Shown: positions 54,122 to 64,000 of the stretch, one piece after another
Layout: every line of letters starts with the position of its first letter
Position numbering within the stretch: the first letter of the stretch is position 1
Assembly (NCBI RefSeq): GCF_016458275.1
Contig: NZ_JAEMHM010000003.1
Coordinates: forward strand, 62,001 to 126,000
Source of the DNA: Geomesophilobacter sediminis
Lineage (GTDB): Bacteria > Desulfobacterota > Desulfuromonadia > Geobacterales > Geobacteraceae
Reading direction: 5' to 3'
DNA length: 64,000 nt
Made by a program: the position numbers and the translations under genes
The notes under the pieces: generated by a model
The model's input: only the letters and a program-made list of their open reading frames with translations
What the model was told of the DNA's origin: nothing
The model's database searches: none

Positions 54122-55238
54122 TCCGCTGCTGAAGCTGCGTGAATTGGGACAGGGGATGTGGCTCGACTTTCTGAGCCGGGATCTGCTCGATTCCGGCGAC
54201 ATCGTCCGGCTGATCCGGGAGGACGGGCTGAGCGGGATCACATCGAACCCGGCCATCTTTCAGAAGGCGATCGGTGCAACGAGCACCTATGACGCGGAAA
54301 TCAAAAGGCTCGCCCGGTCCGGGCTGAGCACCAGCGACATCTATGACAACCTGGTGGTGCACGACATCCAGCTCGCCGCCGATTTTCTCCGCCCGCTCTT
54401 TGACCGGCTGGACGGAAAAGACGGCTTCGTTAGCCTGGAGGTCTCGCCGCTTCTGGCCCATGACACGGTGGCCACCCTTGGCGAGGCGCGGCGGCTCTGG
54501 AAACTGGTAGAGCGGCCTAACGTCTTCATCAAGGTCCCTGGTACCTGGGAAGGACTTTCCGCCTTTCGGGAACTGGTTTCCGAAGGGATCAACATCAACG
54601 TCACCCTGCTTTTCGGGGTACCGCGGTACCGTGCCTTTGCCGAAGCCTACCTGGACGCGCTCGAAGTGCTGGTTTCCCAAAACCGCCCGATAGCCAGGGT
54701 CGCCTCGGTAGCCAGTTTCTTCCTGAGCCGGATCGACGTGCTGGTGGATGGCATGCTGGACAAGATGACTGCCTCCGGCGGACCTGATCACGAAAAAGCC
54801 GCGGCTCTCAGGGGAGAGGTGGCCATCGCCTCTGCCAAACTCGCCCGGGCGGTCTACCAGGAGATCATCGGGAGCGAGCGGTACCGAAACCTCGTCGCCC
54901 ACGGGGCGCGCCCGCAGCGGCTGCTCTGGGCGAGCACCGGGAGGAAGAACCCCGCCTATTCGGATCTGAAGTACGTAGAGCCGTTGATCGGCTCGGAGAC
55001 CGTCAATACCATGCCGCTTGACACCATCACCGCCTACCGCGATCACGGCAACCCGGAAGCGCGCCTGGACGACGGTACCGACGAAGCCCGGCAGACCCTC
55101 GACCGGCTCGCTGAAATCGGCATCGACCTCAACAAGGTGGCTCAGCAACTGGAAGACGAAGGGATCCAGAAATTTGTCGAGCCGTTCAACCAGCTCCTGG
55201 AGACCATCGACCGGAAGCGGGTGGCGGCTCTGGGATAG
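54111..55238 (+). CDS. tal: Transaldolase
   Basis: Tal transfers a dihydroxyacetone unit between sedoheptulose 7-phosphate and glyceraldehyde 3-phosphate. The 375-residue product matches the long class of bacterial transaldolases, with [13 protein letters not shown] near the N-terminus, the Schiff-base Lys in [25 protein letters not shown] and SRIDVLVD. The ATG at 54111 overlaps the rpiB 3' end and GAGGTGTC gives a ribosome binding site. The 16-base gap to gnd indicates one operon. Confidence 0.92.
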   Translation: MKNNPLLKLRELGQGMWLDFLSRDLLDSGDIVRLIREDGLSGITSNPAIFQKAIGATSTYDAEIKRLARSGLSTSDIYDNLVVHDIQLAADFLRPLFDRLDGKDGFVSLEVSPLLAHDTVATLGEARRLWKLVERPNVFIKVPGTWEGLSAFRELVSEGININVTLLFGVPRYRAFAEAYLDALEVLVSQNRPIARVASVASFFLSRIDVLVDGMLDKMTASGGPDHEKAAALRGEVAIASAKLARAVYQEIIGSERYRNLVAHGARPQRLLWASTGRKNPAYSDLKYVEPLIGSETVNTMPLDTITAYRDHGNPEARLDDGTDEARQTLDRLAEIGIDLNKVAQQLEDEGIQKFVEPFNQLLETIDRKRVAALG

Positions 55239-55254
55239 ATACGGAGGCACTCTT

Positions 55255-56262
55255 ATGCAGCTCGGGATGATCGGAGCCGGAAGGATGGGGGGAGACATGA
55301 CGCGGCGCCTGCTGAAGGCGGGGCATCAGTGCCTGGTGTACGATGTCAATCCCGCCGCGGTGGAACCGCTGGTAACCGACGGAGCCCAGGCCGCCAGGAC
55401 CCTGTCGGATCTGGTTGGCGGGCTGGCCAAGCCGCGCGCGGTCTGGATCATGGTTCCCGCGGCCGTGGTCGACGCCACCCTGGACCAGTTGGTGCCGCAC
55501 CTGGAACCGGGCGACATCGTCATTGACGGCGGCAACTCCTACTACCACGACGACATCCGGCGCAGCAAAAGCCTCAAGGAGAAAGGAATCGTCTACCTCG
55601 ATGTCGGCACCAGTGGCGGTATCTGGGGTAGAGCCCGGGGGTACTGCCTGATGATCGGCGGCGATCCTGAGGCGGTGGAGCGGTTGACCCCGATCTTCTC
55701 CGCCCTGGCTCCCGGCATCGAGGGGGCGCCGCGGACTCCGGGCCGGGTGGGGAAGGAGAGTACCTCCGAACGGGGCTTTCTCCACTGCGGTCCCAGCGGG
55801 GCCGGACATTTCGTGAAGATGGTCCACAACGGGATCGAGTACGGGTTGATGGCGGCCTATGCCGAAGGGATCAACGTACTGCGCCACGCCAACGTCGGAG
55901 CCGAGGGGAGGGCGGTCAATGCCGAGACGACCCCGCTGCGCGAGCCGGAGCACTACCGGTACGACTTCGACATCGCCGAGATCACCGAACTCTGGCGCCG
56001 CGGGAGCGTGGTTGCTTCGTGGCTCCTTGACCTGGGAGCCCAGGCGTTGCTGGAAAGTCCTGATCTCGCCGAGTTCCGCGGGCGGGTTTCCGACTCCGGG
56101 GAGGGGCGGTGGACCGCCATCGCCGCCATCGAGGAGGGGGTGCCGGCCCATGTGCTGAGTGCCGCGCTCTACGAGCGGTTCAGCTCCCGCGGCGAGGCCG
56201 ATTTCGGCGACCGTTTCCTTTCGGCGCTTCGCTACCAGTTCGGCGGCCACCGGGAGACGTAG
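55255..56262 (+). CDS. gnd: 6-phosphogluconate dehydrogenase, decarboxylating (short form)
   Basis: Gnd oxidises 6-phosphogluconate to ribulose 5-phosphate and CO2. The 335-residue product is the short bacterial form (about 300-335, against about 470 for E. coli Gnd). It has the N-terminal [29 protein letters not shown], the substrate loop [20 protein letters not shown] with catalytic Lys and Asn, and ALRYQFGGH at the C-terminus. Short forms are often NAD-preferring; the cofactor here is not certain. The ATG at 55255 follows ACGGAGG. A long open frame upstream is a shadow of tal. Confidence 0.92.
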   Translation: MQLGMIGAGRMGGDMTRRLLKAGHQCLVYDVNPAAVEPLVTDGAQAARTLSDLVGGLAKPRAVWIMVPAAVVDATLDQLVPHLEPGDIVIDGGNSYYHDDIRRSKSLKEKGIVYLDVGTSGGIWGRARGYCLMIGGDPEAVERLTPIFSALAPGIEGAPRTPGRVGKESTSERGFLHCGPSGAGHFVKMVHNGIEYGLMAAYAEGINVLRHANVGAEGRAVNAETTPLREPEHYRYDFDIAEITELWRRGSVVASWLLDLGAQALLESPDLAEFRGRVSDSGEGRWTAIAAIEEGVPAHVLSAALYERFSSRGEADFGDRFLSALRYQFGGHRET

Positions 56263-56325
56263 CATCTCTCGGCCGATGCTCCGGGGTCCGATCGGGCCGA
56301 TCCGATCAGGCCGATGCCGCCCGGC

Positions 56326-56360
56326 AAAGTCCCCCCCCGCATCGGGGGGACTTTTGTTTT
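56326..56360 (+). terminator. Hairpin with T run between gnd and zwf
   Basis: AAAGTCCCCCC at 56326-56336 pairs with GGGGGGACTTTT and is followed by GTTTT. It lies 17 bases before the zwf ATG, so it could attenuate or separate zwf expression. Confidence 0.65.
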
Positions 56361-56376
56361 AAAGAGGGAAATCATC

Positions 56377-57795
56377 ATGCAAAACTCCGACGCCTTCGTC
56401 TTTTTCGGTGCCACCGGTGACCTCGCTTACAAGCAGATCTTCCCGGCCTTGCAAGCCTTGGTGCAGCGGGGCCACCTCGACGTCCCCATCGTCTGCGTCG
56501 CCCGTTCCGGGTGGAACCTGGAGCGGCTCAAGGACCGGATCCGGGACAGTCTCAAAACCCACCATGTCTACCATAGCGAGAGCTACGACCGCCTCTGCTC
56601 CTTGCTCCGCTATGTGGACGGCGACTACCTCGACCCGACCACCTACCAGGAAATCTGCACCGTTTTGGGCGATTCCGAGCGCCCCGTCTACTACCTTGCC
56701 ATACACCCGAGCATGTTCGGCCGGGTGATCGAAGGGCTCGCCGGCACCGGCTGTCTCAGAGCTCCGCGCGTGGTCGTGGAAAAACCGTTCGGGCGCGACC
56801 TCGCTTCGGCCCGGGAGCTGAACCGGATCGTCCGGGCGGCGATACCGGATGACTCCATCTTCCGGATCGACCATTTCCTCGGCAAGGAGCCGGTCCAGAA
56901 CATCTACTACACCCGCTTCGCCAATTCGATCCTGGAGCCGCTCTGGAACCGCAATTACATCGCGAACGTCCAGATCACGATGGCGGAGGATTTCGGTGTG
57001 GAAGGCAGGGGGAAATTCTACGAGGAGGCCGGCGCTATCCGCGATGTCCTCCAGAACCACCTGTTGGAAATCGTCGCCTTTTTGGCCATGGACCCGGCAA
57101 CCGACGAAGGGCCGGCCGGGATGCGCGATGAGAGCGCCCGGCTGCTTCGGGCGATCAAGCCGCTCGACCCGTCCCATATTGTGCGCGGTCAGTTCCGCGG
57201 CTATCGAAACGAACCGGGGGTGGCGCCCGATTCCTCGGTCGAGACCTTCGTCGCGGTACAGCTTTTCATCGACACCTGGCGCTGGGCCGGGATCCCCTTT
57301 TACGTGCGCGCCGGCAAGTGCCTTCCGGTCACCTCAACCACGGTAACGGTCTCCTTCAAGCGCCCGCCCCGGGAGACCTTCGGCGAGATCGTACCGGCAT
57401 TTTCCAACCACCTCCGGTTCCGGCTGAGTCCGGACGTCCTGATCGGCCTGGGGATGCGGGTGAAGGTCCCCGGCGAGCGGCGGGTCGGTGAGGATGTGGA
57501 ATTGATCGCGGCGCAAAACGAAGGCGATGCCATGGCCCCCTACGAGCGGCTACTGGGCGATGCCATGCGGGGAGACAACTCCCTTTTTGCCTCGGAAAGC
57601 ACCATCGAGGAGCAGTGGCGCATCGTCGATCCGATACTGGGGAACGTGACGCCGCTCTACTTTTATCAGAAGGGGACCTGGGGGCCGGCGGAGGCCGACC
57701 AGGTCATTGCCCACGACGGTACCTGGTATAACCCGAAACCGGTGGAAACCGCGCCGGAAGGGGTGGCCCCGGGGGAAAAACAGGGAGGCCGTTAA
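56377..57795 (+). CDS. zwf: Glucose-6-phosphate dehydrogenase
   Basis: Zwf oxidises glucose 6-phosphate to 6-phosphogluconolactone. The 472-residue product has [20 protein letters not shown] (cofactor fold), [13 protein letters not shown], the active-site motif [20 protein letters not shown] with catalytic His, and a complete C-terminal domain with [13 protein letters not shown]. The ATG at 56377 has AGAGGGA upstream; the open frame before it runs through the hairpin. Its N-terminus [10 protein letters not shown] differs slightly from GASGDLAKRK, so NAD or NADP use is open. Confidence 0.94.
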   Translation: MQNSDAFVFFGATGDLAYKQIFPALQALVQRGHLDVPIVCVARSGWNLERLKDRIRDSLKTHHVYHSESYDRLCSLLRYVDGDYLDPTTYQEICTVLGDSERPVYYLAIHPSMFGRVIEGLAGTGCLRAPRVVVEKPFGRDLASARELNRIVRAAIPDDSIFRIDHFLGKEPVQNIYYTRFANSILEPLWNRNYIANVQITMAEDFGVEGRGKFYEEAGAIRDVLQNHLLEIVAFLAMDPATDEGPAGMRDESARLLRAIKPLDPSHIVRGQFRGYRNEPGVAPDSSVETFVAVQLFIDTWRWAGIPFYVRAGKCLPVTSTTVTVSFKRPPRETFGEIVPAFSNHLRFRLSPDVLIGLGMRVKVPGERRVGEDVELIAAQNEGDAMAPYERLLGDAMRGDNSLFASESTIEEQWRIVDPILGNVTPLYFYQKGTWGPAEADQVIAHDGTWYNPKPVETAPEGVAPGEKQGGR

Positions 57796-57810
57796 TAGGA
57801 TCTTACGGAA

Positions 57811-57995
57811 CCCCATCCTCACCCTGTCCCTCCCTTTGAAGGGGAGGGGAGGTATCAGCACCGGCTATCTGTAAGGGCGCTTTGGGGTGTTGGGGTATTA
57901 CGGCCGTTGGACCGAAGGACAATGTTGAAAAAACCGCCGAGCTTTTGAGATGGGGCTCCCTCTCCTTCAAGGAGAGGGACGGGGTGAGGATGGGG
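57811..57995. repeat. Large inverted repeat between zwf and pgl (CCCTCTCC/GGGTGAGG family)
   Basis: The left arm CCCCATCCTCACCCTGTCCC plus TC (from 57811) is matched by the right arm GAGGGACGGGGTGAGGATGG plus GG (ending 57995). Each arm also carries a local hairpin, CTTTGAAGGGGAGGGG on the left and CTCTCCTTCAAGGAGAGG on the right. The unit of about 185 bp has the size and symmetry of a small non-autonomous element. Confidence 0.7.
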
Positions 57996-58009
57996 TTAAG
58001 GAGGTTTCG

Positions 58010-58777
58010 TTGCGCGAATTAAACTGCCACCTTTACCTAGCCGACGACTACAGCGCCTTGAGCCGCCGCGCCGCGGAATTATTCGCCGAGGAAGCCCGGA
58101 CCGCGGTAGCCAAGAGGGGCCGCTTTCTGGTCCTGCTCTCCGGCGGCGAGACGCCGCGCCACTGCTATGAGCTCTTGTCCCGGAAGCCGCTGCGGGCCCT
58201 CGTTCCCTGGCATGCAGCGGAGATCTTCTGGGGAGACGAGCGCTTCGTGCCCCCCGGTGATCCCCGGAACAACGCCCGGATGGCGCGTGAGGCGTTTCTG
58301 GACCATGTCCCCCTTTCGGAAGGGCAAATCCATCCCATTCCGTTTCGGAATTCGGCTCACGAATCGGCGGAGCAGTACCAGGCGCAGCTTCTGGAGTTTT
58401 TCGCCGGGGCGCCCCCCCGCTTCGACCTTGCGCTGCTCGGGCTCGGTGACAACGGCCATACCGCCTCGCTCTTTCCCGGCACCCCGGTCCTCGACGAAAA
58501 ATACCGCTGGGTGTCGGAGGTGGCGCTGGAGGATGGCCAGCAGCGCATCACGCTGACCGTGCCGGTGTTGAACCAGTCGGCAACGGTGCTTTTCCTGGTC
58601 TCAGGAGAGGGAAAGGCGCAGGTACTGCACGAGGTCCTGGAAGGTACCCCAAATCCCCAGCGTCTGCCGGCGCAGTTGATCCGGCCGGAGCATGGGAAGC
58701 TGATCTGGCTGGCGGACCGGGAAGCCGCCCGGATGCTGACGTTGCAGGAAGGAGAACTGTCATATGGAACAAAATGA
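58010..58777 (+). CDS. pgl: 6-phosphogluconolactonase
   Basis: Pgl hydrolyses 6-phosphogluconolactone, joining Zwf and Gnd. The 255-residue product has LLSGGETPRHCYELLS, IFWGDERFVPP and LLGLGDNGHTASLFPG, the DevB-type motif set. The start is taken as TTG 58010, which has AAGGAGG five bases upstream; the open frame starts at 57950 inside the right arm of the inverted repeat. The 3' end overlaps glgP by 14 bases. Confidence 0.92.
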   Translation: MRELNCHLYLADDYSALSRRAAELFAEEARTAVAKRGRFLVLLSGGETPRHCYELLSRKPLRALVPWHAAEIFWGDERFVPPGDPRNNARMAREAFLDHVPLSEGQIHPIPFRNSAHESAEQYQAQLLEFFAGAPPRFDLALLGLGDNGHTASLFPGTPVLDEKYRWVSEVALEDGQQRITLTVPVLNQSATVLFLVSGEGKAQVLHEVLEGTPNPQRLPAQLIRPEHGKLIWLADREAARMLTLQEGELSYGTK

Positions 58778-61310
58778 TAAAAAGACTGGGACCGGCCCGG
58801 TTCATCCGGATATCGAAGGGGAGGGGATGGATCGGTTGCGGCATCTTGCCCTCGATCTCCGCTGGTCCTGGAACAACGCCGCGGACGAGTTCTGGCGCGA
58901 ACTCGACCCGGAACTGTGGGACCTGACCCAGAATCCCTGGTTTATTCTCCAGACCGTTTCCCGGGACCACTTCAACGAAGTCCTCTCCCGACCGGAATTT
59001 CGGGACAAACTGGAAGCGCTGAACAACTCCTGCTGTTCCGAAAATGAAAACAGCACCTGGTTTTCCGAGCATCACGCGGATAGCCCCCTCAGGACCGTCG
59101 CCTACTTTTGCATGGAATTCATGCTGAGCGAGGCGCTTCCCATCTACTCGGGCGGCTTGGGCAACGTCGCCGGCGACCTGCTGAAGACGGCGAGCGATCT
59201 CGGGGTACCGGTGGTGGGGGTGGGACTGCTCTACCAGCAGGGGTATTTCCGGCAGGTCATCGACAATAACGGCTGGCAGCAGGCGCTTTTCCCCTACAAC
59301 GACCCGGGCCAACTCCCCATCACCCCGGTTCGGCACGAAAACGGCGAGTGGCTGCGCATACAGACCCATTTCCCGGGGTACACGCTGTTTCTCCGGGTCT
59401 GGCAGGTGCAGGTCGGCCGGGTGAAGCTCTACCTTCTGGACAGCAACGATCCGGCCAATTTCCCGGCTCACCGCGGTATCACCAGCGAGCTTTATGGCGG
59501 CGGAGCCGAGATGCGCCTGATGCAGGAGATAACGCTCGGCATCGGCGGCTGGCGGCTGCTGCGTGCGCTGGGGATCGAGCCGGAGGTCTGCCACCTCAAC
59601 GAAGGGCATGCCGCCTTTGCCATTTTGGAACGGGCCCGCTGGTTCATGGAGGACAACGGGGTCGATTTTGCCACCGCGCTCACCGCAACCCGCGCCGGGA
59701 ACCTCTTCACCACCCATACCCCGGTTGCCGCCGGTTTCGATCGTTTCGCCCCGTCGCTGCTCTATCAGTACCTGGGCCGCTATACCAGCAAGCGCCTCGG
59801 CATCGAGTTCAACGACCTTCTCGCCCTGGGGCGGCTCAACCCTCAGGATACCAACGAGCCGTTCAACATGGCGTACCTGGCGGTCCGGGGGAGCGGCGCG
59901 GTCAACGGGGTGAGCGCCCTGCACGGCAAGGTGAGCCGGCGCCTCTTCGATCCGCTGTTTCCGCGCTGGCCCGAAGAAGAGGTGCCGGTCGGCCACGTCA
60001 CCAACGGCGTCCATTTCCCGAGCTGGGAATCCAAGGAAGCCGAGGAGATGTGGTCCTATTCCTGCGGCGGGGACCGCTGGCTGGGGACCACCGAAGAGCT
60101 CGAAGCGATGATGGAGTGCGTCTCCAACGAGCGGTTCTGGGAGCTGCGCGCCTCCACTACCCGGGCGCTGGTCGACTACGTCCGGGTCCGCTTTTCCCGT
60201 CAACTCGAGGTCTCCGGGGTCACGCCGTCGCGCGTCGAGGAGGCACGGCGCATCTTCGACCCCAACGCCCTTACCATTGCCTTTGCCCGACGGTTTGCTC
60301 CCTACAAACGCCCCACGCTTCTCTTGCACGATCCGGAACGCCTGCTGCGAATCCTGACCGACCCGCACCGCCCGGTCCAGTTGATCATCGCGGGAAAGGC
60401 GCACCCCGCCGACCAGGAGGGTCAGGAGATGATCCGGCAGTGGGTCGAGTTCGTGCGCCGGCCCGAGGCGAGCCGCCACGTGGTTTTCCTGAGCGATTAC
60501 GACATGGTCCTCACCGAGCGGCTGGTGCAGGGGGTGGACGTCTGGCTCAACACGCCGCGGCGTCCTTGGGAGGCAAGCGGCACCAGCGGGATGAAGGCCC
60601 TGGTGAACGGCGGGATCAACCTTTCCGAACTGGATGGCTGGTGGATCGAGGCGTTCACCCCGGACGTGGGGTGGGCGCTGGGGGACGGGGAGGAGCACGG
60701 GGCGGATCCGGCCTGGGACGCGGCGGAAGCGGAACGGCTCTACCAAATTCTGGAGACCGAGGTGGTGCCCGAGTTCTATACCCGGGATGCGAGCGGGATC
60801 CCGCGGGCCTGGGTGGACCGGATGCGTTCCAGCATGTCGCGGTTGACCCCGCGCTTTTCCGCCAACCGGATGCTGCGCGAGTACACCGAGAAATACTATC
60901 TCCCGGCCGCGGATAACTTCCGGCAACGGGCTGCCGAAAAAGGTGCCCGGGCTGCCGAAATCGTTCGTTGGCGGGATACCATCGCCGGCAGTTGGCGCAA
61001 CCTCCGGTTCGGCCAGGGGAGCGTGGTGACTGAAGCTGATACGCACCGTTTCGAGGTCCACCTGTACCTCAACGGGGTTGATCCCGACTCGGTCCGGGTC
61101 GAGCTTTATGCCGACGCCGACGACGGAGGCGAACCGATCCGCCGCGAGATGACCCGCGGGCAGCTCCTGTTCGGCGCGGAAAACGGTTACGTCTACTTCG
61201 GCGAGGTTTCGGCCTCGCGTCCCATTTTCCATTACCGGGCCCGGGTGGTGCCGTACCGGGAGGGGCTTGCCGTTCCGTTGGAAGCGCCCCAAATCCTCTG
61301 GCAGGAGTAG
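58764..61310 (+). CDS. glgP: Alpha-glucan (glycogen) phosphorylase
   Basis: GlgP releases glucose 1-phosphate from glycogen or maltodextrin. The 848-residue product has an N-terminal DUF3417-like region ([20 protein letters not shown]), [34 protein letters not shown] and the PLP region [20 protein letters not shown] with the Lys. This is the bacterial/archaeal short-N-terminus GlgP family, not the E. coli MalP type. The ATG at 58764 overlaps pgl, so its expression is coupled to the pentose phosphate genes. Confidence 0.92.
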   Translation: MEQNDKKTGTGPVHPDIEGEGMDRLRHLALDLRWSWNNAADEFWRELDPELWDLTQNPWFILQTVSRDHFNEVLSRPEFRDKLEALNNSCCSENENSTWFSEHHADSPLRTVAYFCMEFMLSEALPIYSGGLGNVAGDLLKTASDLGVPVVGVGLLYQQGYFRQVIDNNGWQQALFPYNDPGQLPITPVRHENGEWLRIQTHFPGYTLFLRVWQVQVGRVKLYLLDSNDPANFPAHRGITSELYGGGAEMRLMQEITLGIGGWRLLRALGIEPEVCHLNEGHAAFAILERARWFMEDNGVDFATALTATRAGNLFTTHTPVAAGFDRFAPSLLYQYLGRYTSKRLGIEFNDLLALGRLNPQDTNEPFNMAYLAVRGSGAVNGVSALHGKVSRRLFDPLFPRWPEEEVPVGHVTNGVHFPSWESKEAEEMWSYSCGGDRWLGTTEELEAMMECVSNERFWELRASTTRALVDYVRVRFSRQLEVSGVTPSRVEEARRIFDPNALTIAFARRFAPYKRPTLLLHDPERLLRILTDPHRPVQLIIAGKAHPADQEGQEMIRQWVEFVRRPEASRHVVFLSDYDMVLTERLVQGVDVWLNTPRRPWEASGTSGMKALVNGGINLSELDGWWIEAFTPDVGWALGDGEEHGADPAWDAAEAERLYQILETEVVPEFYTRDASGIPRAWVDRMRSSMSRLTPRFSANRMLREYTEKYYLPAADNFRQRAAEKGARAAEIVRWRDTIAGSWRNLRFGQGSVVTEADTHRFEVHLYLNGVDPDSVRVELYADADDGGEPIRREMTRGQLLFGAENGYVYFGEVSASRPIFHYRARVVPYREGLAVPLEAPQILWQE

Positions 61311-61319
61311 CAAAAGTCT

Positions 61320-62459
61320 ATGGAGCCGTTGACAATTCTACTGGGCGCAGCCCTGATCCTCCTGGTGCTGTGGGAGGGGTTCGAATCCATCATTATGCCG
61401 CGGCGGGTGACCCGGCGATTCCGCCTGACCCGGGTTTTCTTCCGCAGCTCGTGGGGGTTGTGGGCCAGGTTTTCGACCCGCCTCTTCTCCAAACGGGCCA
61501 GCGAAAGCCTCCTCAGCGTTTATGGCCCGCTTTCGTTTTTGATGCTGATGCTGCTTTGGGCGACCGGTCTGGTCACCGGTTTCGCCCTGATCCACTGGGG
61601 AACCGGCTCTCCCTTCAAAACGCCGGAACCGGTGCCTACCTTTCTTTCCGACCTTTATTTCAGCGCCACCACCTTCTTCACCCTCGGCCTTGGGGACATA
61701 ACGCCCACGTCACAGCTGGCGCGCTTTCTGACGGTCGCCGAGGGGGGGATGGGATTCGGCTTCCTGGCCCTGATCATCAGCTACCTCCCCCTCTTGAACC
61801 AATCCTTCGAACGGCGGGAGATCAACATCTCCATGCTCGACTCCCGCGCCGGCTCGCCGCCGACCGCAAGTGAAATGCTGATCCGGCACAGCCACGACCA
61901 GGCCATGGACGCGCTCACCCAACTGCTGCACGATTGGGAGCGGTGGTCGGCCGAATTCCTGGAAGGGCACCTTTCCTACCCGGTGCTGGCCTATTTCCGC
62001 TCGCAGCATGACAACCAGTCCTGGCTGGGAGCGCTCACCGCGATCCTTGATACCTGCGCCCTGGTCATGGTGGTCCTGGAAGGGACCTGCGTTCGGCAGG
62101 CCGAACTTACCTTCGCCATGGCCCGCCATGCCGTCGTCGACCTGTCTCTCGTATTCCAGAGGGCTCCGCGAACGGGGCGGAAGGATCGTCTTTCCGCCGA
62201 AGAGTTCACCGCGATGACCGCTGCCCTGAAGGAGGCCGGGCTGAAGTTGAAGAACGGGGGCGAAACGGAGGAACACCTGCGGGAACTCCGCCAGTTGTAT
62301 GAACCGTACCTCAAGGGGCTTTCCGTCTATTTCCGGGTGACGCTGCCGCCTTGGTACATTGCCGAGAAGGTTCCGGACAACTGGCAGGTGAGCGGCTGGG
62401 ACAAAAGCCACCAGCACCGGCACCACGAACCGGCGCCCCAGGAGAATACGCACTTCTGA
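61320..62459 (+). CDS. Two-helix ion channel-like protein with TLGLGD filter
   Basis: The 379-residue product has three or four membrane helices: about 4-22, 68-90 and 133-158, with a pore loop YFSATTFFTLGLGDITPTSQ at 114-133. The filter T-L-G-L-G-D replaces TVGYGD of K+ channels. The C-terminal 220 residues are cytoplasmic and helical (HDQAMDALTQLLHDWERW), with a His-rich tail DKSHQHRHHEP. Such proteins are annotated as Ion_trans_2 potassium channels; with Leu for Tyr in the filter, selectivity is not secure. The ATG at 61320 is nine bases after glgP. Confidence 0.75.
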   Translation: MEPLTILLGAALILLVLWEGFESIIMPRRVTRRFRLTRVFFRSSWGLWARFSTRLFSKRASESLLSVYGPLSFLMLMLLWATGLVTGFALIHWGTGSPFKTPEPVPTFLSDLYFSATTFFTLGLGDITPTSQLARFLTVAEGGMGFGFLALIISYLPLLNQSFERREINISMLDSRAGSPPTASEMLIRHSHDQAMDALTQLLHDWERWSAEFLEGHLSYPVLAYFRSQHDNQSWLGALTAILDTCALVMVVLEGTCVRQAELTFAMARHAVVDLSLVFQRAPRTGRKDRLSAEEFTAMTAALKEAGLKLKNGGETEEHLRELRQLYEPYLKGLSVYFRVTLPPWYIAEKVPDNWQVSGWDKSHQHRHHEPAPQENTHF

Positions 62460-62479
62460 GCTCAGGACACTTCATACCA

Positions 62480-62562
62480 GGCCACCGATACCCCTCTCTC
62501 TCACTAAGAGATGGTCGGGGTGAGGCGCCTTCGGGCACCCTCTCCCGGGGGGAAGGGGATCC
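62480..62562. repeat. Single-copy member of the CCCTCTC/GGGTGAGG family
   Basis: CCCCTCTCTCTCACTAAGAG, then GGGGTGAGGCGCC and CACCCTCTCCCGGGGGGAAG. It shows the same order of blocks as the right half of 19996-20098. Confidence 0.5.
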
Positions 62563-62675
62563 GGCGAAGATTGTCGCTCATCAGGTCGTAAAAAGACGCC
62601 GATCTCCCTAATTTGCTGGATTGGTTGAATGGAACGGGTTAGTATGCGGCAAGAAAAGCAAGGCGGGAGTGGGCG

Positions 62676-62993
62676 GTGGAGATCAGGGACGAAGATATCA
62701 AGGTGGAATTTTTCCGGGCCTCGGGGCCGGGGGGGCAGCACCGCAACACGACCGATTCCGCGGTGCGGATCCGGCATCTGCCGACCGGGATCGTTGCGCA
62801 GGCAACCGAAAGCCGGTCTCAGCTGCAAAACCGGGAACGGGCCATGGAGCGGCTTGGCGAACTGCTCCGGCGTCGGGAAGTGAAAGCAAAGAAAAGGATT
62901 GCCACCAAGGTGCCCAAGCGCGTGAAGGAAAAGCGGCTGGCGGACAAAAAGGTGGTTTCGGAACGAAAAAAAATGCGCGGCAGGCTGGATTGA
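62676..62993 (+). CDS. Small RF-1-domain (GGQ) release-factor-like protein
   Basis: The 105-residue product has [20 protein letters not shown] with the catalytic GGQ at residues 19-21, then [20 protein letters not shown] as in RF1/RF2 domain 3, and a Lys/Arg-rich tail from residue 64. It lacks the codon-recognition domains. Proteins of this kind (ArfB/YaeJ-like) hydrolyse peptidyl-tRNA on stalled ribosomes; the RF-like middle makes assignment to ArfB itself uncertain. The start is GTG at 62676 with GGGAG six bases upstream. Confidence 0.83.
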   Translation: MEIRDEDIKVEFFRASGPGGQHRNTTDSAVRIRHLPTGIVAQATESRSQLQNRERAMERLGELLRRREVKAKKRIATKVPKRVKEKRLADKKVVSERKKMRGRLD

Positions 62994-63007
62994 TCCGCTC
63001 TTAGGGA

Positions 63008-63916
63008 TCAGGCGCGGGCTGCCGGGCCGTAAAGTTCCCGCATGACCTCGGCGAAGGCCCTTGCCGCCGGGGAAAGATCGCGACCCTTCCGCTGCACGAG
63101 ATAAAACTGCCGGTTTATCGTGATACCTTGAACCGGAACCCGCACCAGCGCCCCCTGCGAAAGCTCCCGTTCCACCGACACCGCCGAAAGAAAAGAGACC
63201 CCGACCCCTTCCATCACCGCACGTTTCACGGCGTTGTTGCTCCCCAGCCTTGCCGCGATCCGTATGGCTTCTGCATCGACGCCCGCCTCGCGCAACGCCT
63301 CGAAAGCCGCCTGTGCCGTTCCGGACCCAGCCTCGCGAACCACGAACCTTTCCTGGAGCAGGTCGCTCATGACGATGGTGCCGGCCCCGGCCCAGCGGTG
63401 CCCGGCAGCCGCAACCAGGATGATTTCGTCCTTGTCGAGCGGGGTGAACTCCAAAGCATCTTCCGCGAAGTACCCTCCCACGACGCCGAACTCTACCTGT
63501 TCGGATAAAAGACGTTCGAGTACCTCTTTGCTGTCCCCCTGCAAGATGGTGATGCTGAGGCCAGGATAGCGGCGGATCAGAAGCGGCAGCGCGGCCGGAA
63601 TCATGTATTCGCCGGGTATGCTGCTTCCGGCTATTTTCAGAAACGCTTCCTCCACACCCTTGAATCTTTCCATTGCCGTCGGGATCTCATGGGCGTAATC
63701 GCACAGGCGCCGGGCCCGTTCCATGAGGATCTTTCCTCCCTCGGTCAGGAGGGCACCCTTGCCGGTCCGATCGAAGAGCTTCAGGCCGAATTCCTCTTCC
63801 AGGGCCAGGATGTGCTGGCTTACCGTCGACTGGGTGATGAAGGTTGCTTCGGCACCTTTGGAAAAGCTGCCGCTATCGGCAACGGCGAGAAACACTTCAA
63901 GTTGTTTAAGATTCAC
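63008..63916 (-). CDS. LysR-family transcriptional regulator
   Basis: The 302-residue product has an N-terminal winged helix-turn-helix (residues 1-60, MNLKQLEVFLAVADSGSFSK, then FITQSTVSQHILALEEEFGL) and a LysR substrate-binding domain (about 90-295) with IAGSSIPGEYMIPAALPLLI, the CysL/CysB-like form. It converges on the release-factor-like gene with only 14 bases between the stops. The ligand and targets are unknown; the divergent gene lies beyond the window. No terminator is visible between the two stops. Confidence 0.87.
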   Translation of the reverse strand: MNLKQLEVFLAVADSGSFSKGAEATFITQSTVSQHILALEEEFGLKLFDRTGKGALLTEGGKILMERARRLCDYAHEIPTAMERFKGVEEAFLKIAGSSIPGEYMIPAALPLLIRRYPGLSITILQGDSKEVLERLLSEQVEFGVVGGYFAEDALEFTPLDKDEIILVAAAGHRWAGAGTIVMSDLLQERFVVREAGSGTAQAAFEALREAGVDAEAIRIAARLGSNNAVKRAVMEGVGVSFLSAVSVERELSQGALVRVPVQGITINRQFYLVQRKGRDLSPAARAFAEVMRELYGPAARA

Positions 63917-64000
63917 CGGCAGCTCCTATTGGTAAAAGCGATCAATGTGGAAACAATATGGAATTTATCAATTTGACTGATGCCTGTCAATAAGCTTAAT

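Noticed and set aside
58548-61313. 921-codon minus-strand open frame
   Set aside because: Shadow of glgP and pgl on the opposite strand; the plus-strand genes carry catalytic motifs.

Overview
This window is a stretch of a high-GC Gram-negative chromosome. It most resembles the Geobacter/Citrifermentans/Geomonas group of Desulfuromonadota (an inference from gene content and order; there is no 16S or ribosomal marker here). Pointers are the pyrR-pyrB-pyrC-carA-carB-greA-recG block, stand-alone chorismate mutase beside glnD, archaeal-type phosphoglycerate mutase, a menaquinone-type electron-transfer membrane Fe-S protein beside acyl-CoA oxidation genes, and many HDOD/two-component proteins. Nearly all genes are intact housekeeping or metabolic genes. 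I see no prophage, transposase or CRISPR array.

Layout. 1-2.6 kb: porin tail, a small secreted Pro/Ala-rich protein, a thioesterase, tRNA-Cys, pgsA and a lytic transglycosylase. 2.7-8.7 kb: nadB, chorismate mutase, a free-standing DAHP-synthase-type ferredoxin-like domain, glnD and xerD. 9-13.7 kb: apgM, then a 25-copy 21-bp minisatellite, then lepB and lepA on the minus strand. 14-18.3 kb: a two-gene signalling operon (HDOD-GAF-histidine kinase, and a REC-PAS-kinase-REC hybrid). 18.9-21 kb: an archaeal-type ornithine cyclodeaminase family protein followed by arginase, a probable arginine-to-proline route. 21.4-25.8 kb: aminotransferase, coaD, rsmD, dgt, yhbY. 26.3-39.1 kb: the pyrimidine operon with a PyrR-type leader, interrupted between carA and carB by a radical-SAM gene and a HepT/MntA toxin-antitoxin pair, then greA, a DUF1858 protein and a recG carrying an extra AbrB-like N-terminal domain. 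39-46.7 kb: small hypotheticals, glutaryl-CoA-type dehydrogenase, aldehyde dehydrogenase, universal stress protein and a membrane Fe-S oxidoreductase. 47-51.3 kb: outer-membrane barrel, uppP, two oxidoreductases. 51.5-61.3 kb: a complete oxidative plus non-oxidative pentose phosphate cluster (tkt, rpiB, tal, gnd, zwf, pgl) ending in glycogen phosphorylase. 61.3-64 kb: an ion channel with an altered filter, a small GGQ release-factor-like protein and a LysR regulator.

The intergenic DNA is unusually rich in repeats: four unrelated tandem arrays (21, 7, 20 and 18 bp units); a REP-like palindrome family with GGAGCGCC/GGCGC arms at seven places, four of them as inverted pairs; a second family of paired hairpins built on CCCTCTCC and CCTCACCC; a TTCCCAAGGTCC palindrome; and a CAATTGTC inverted repeat. 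All lie outside genes.
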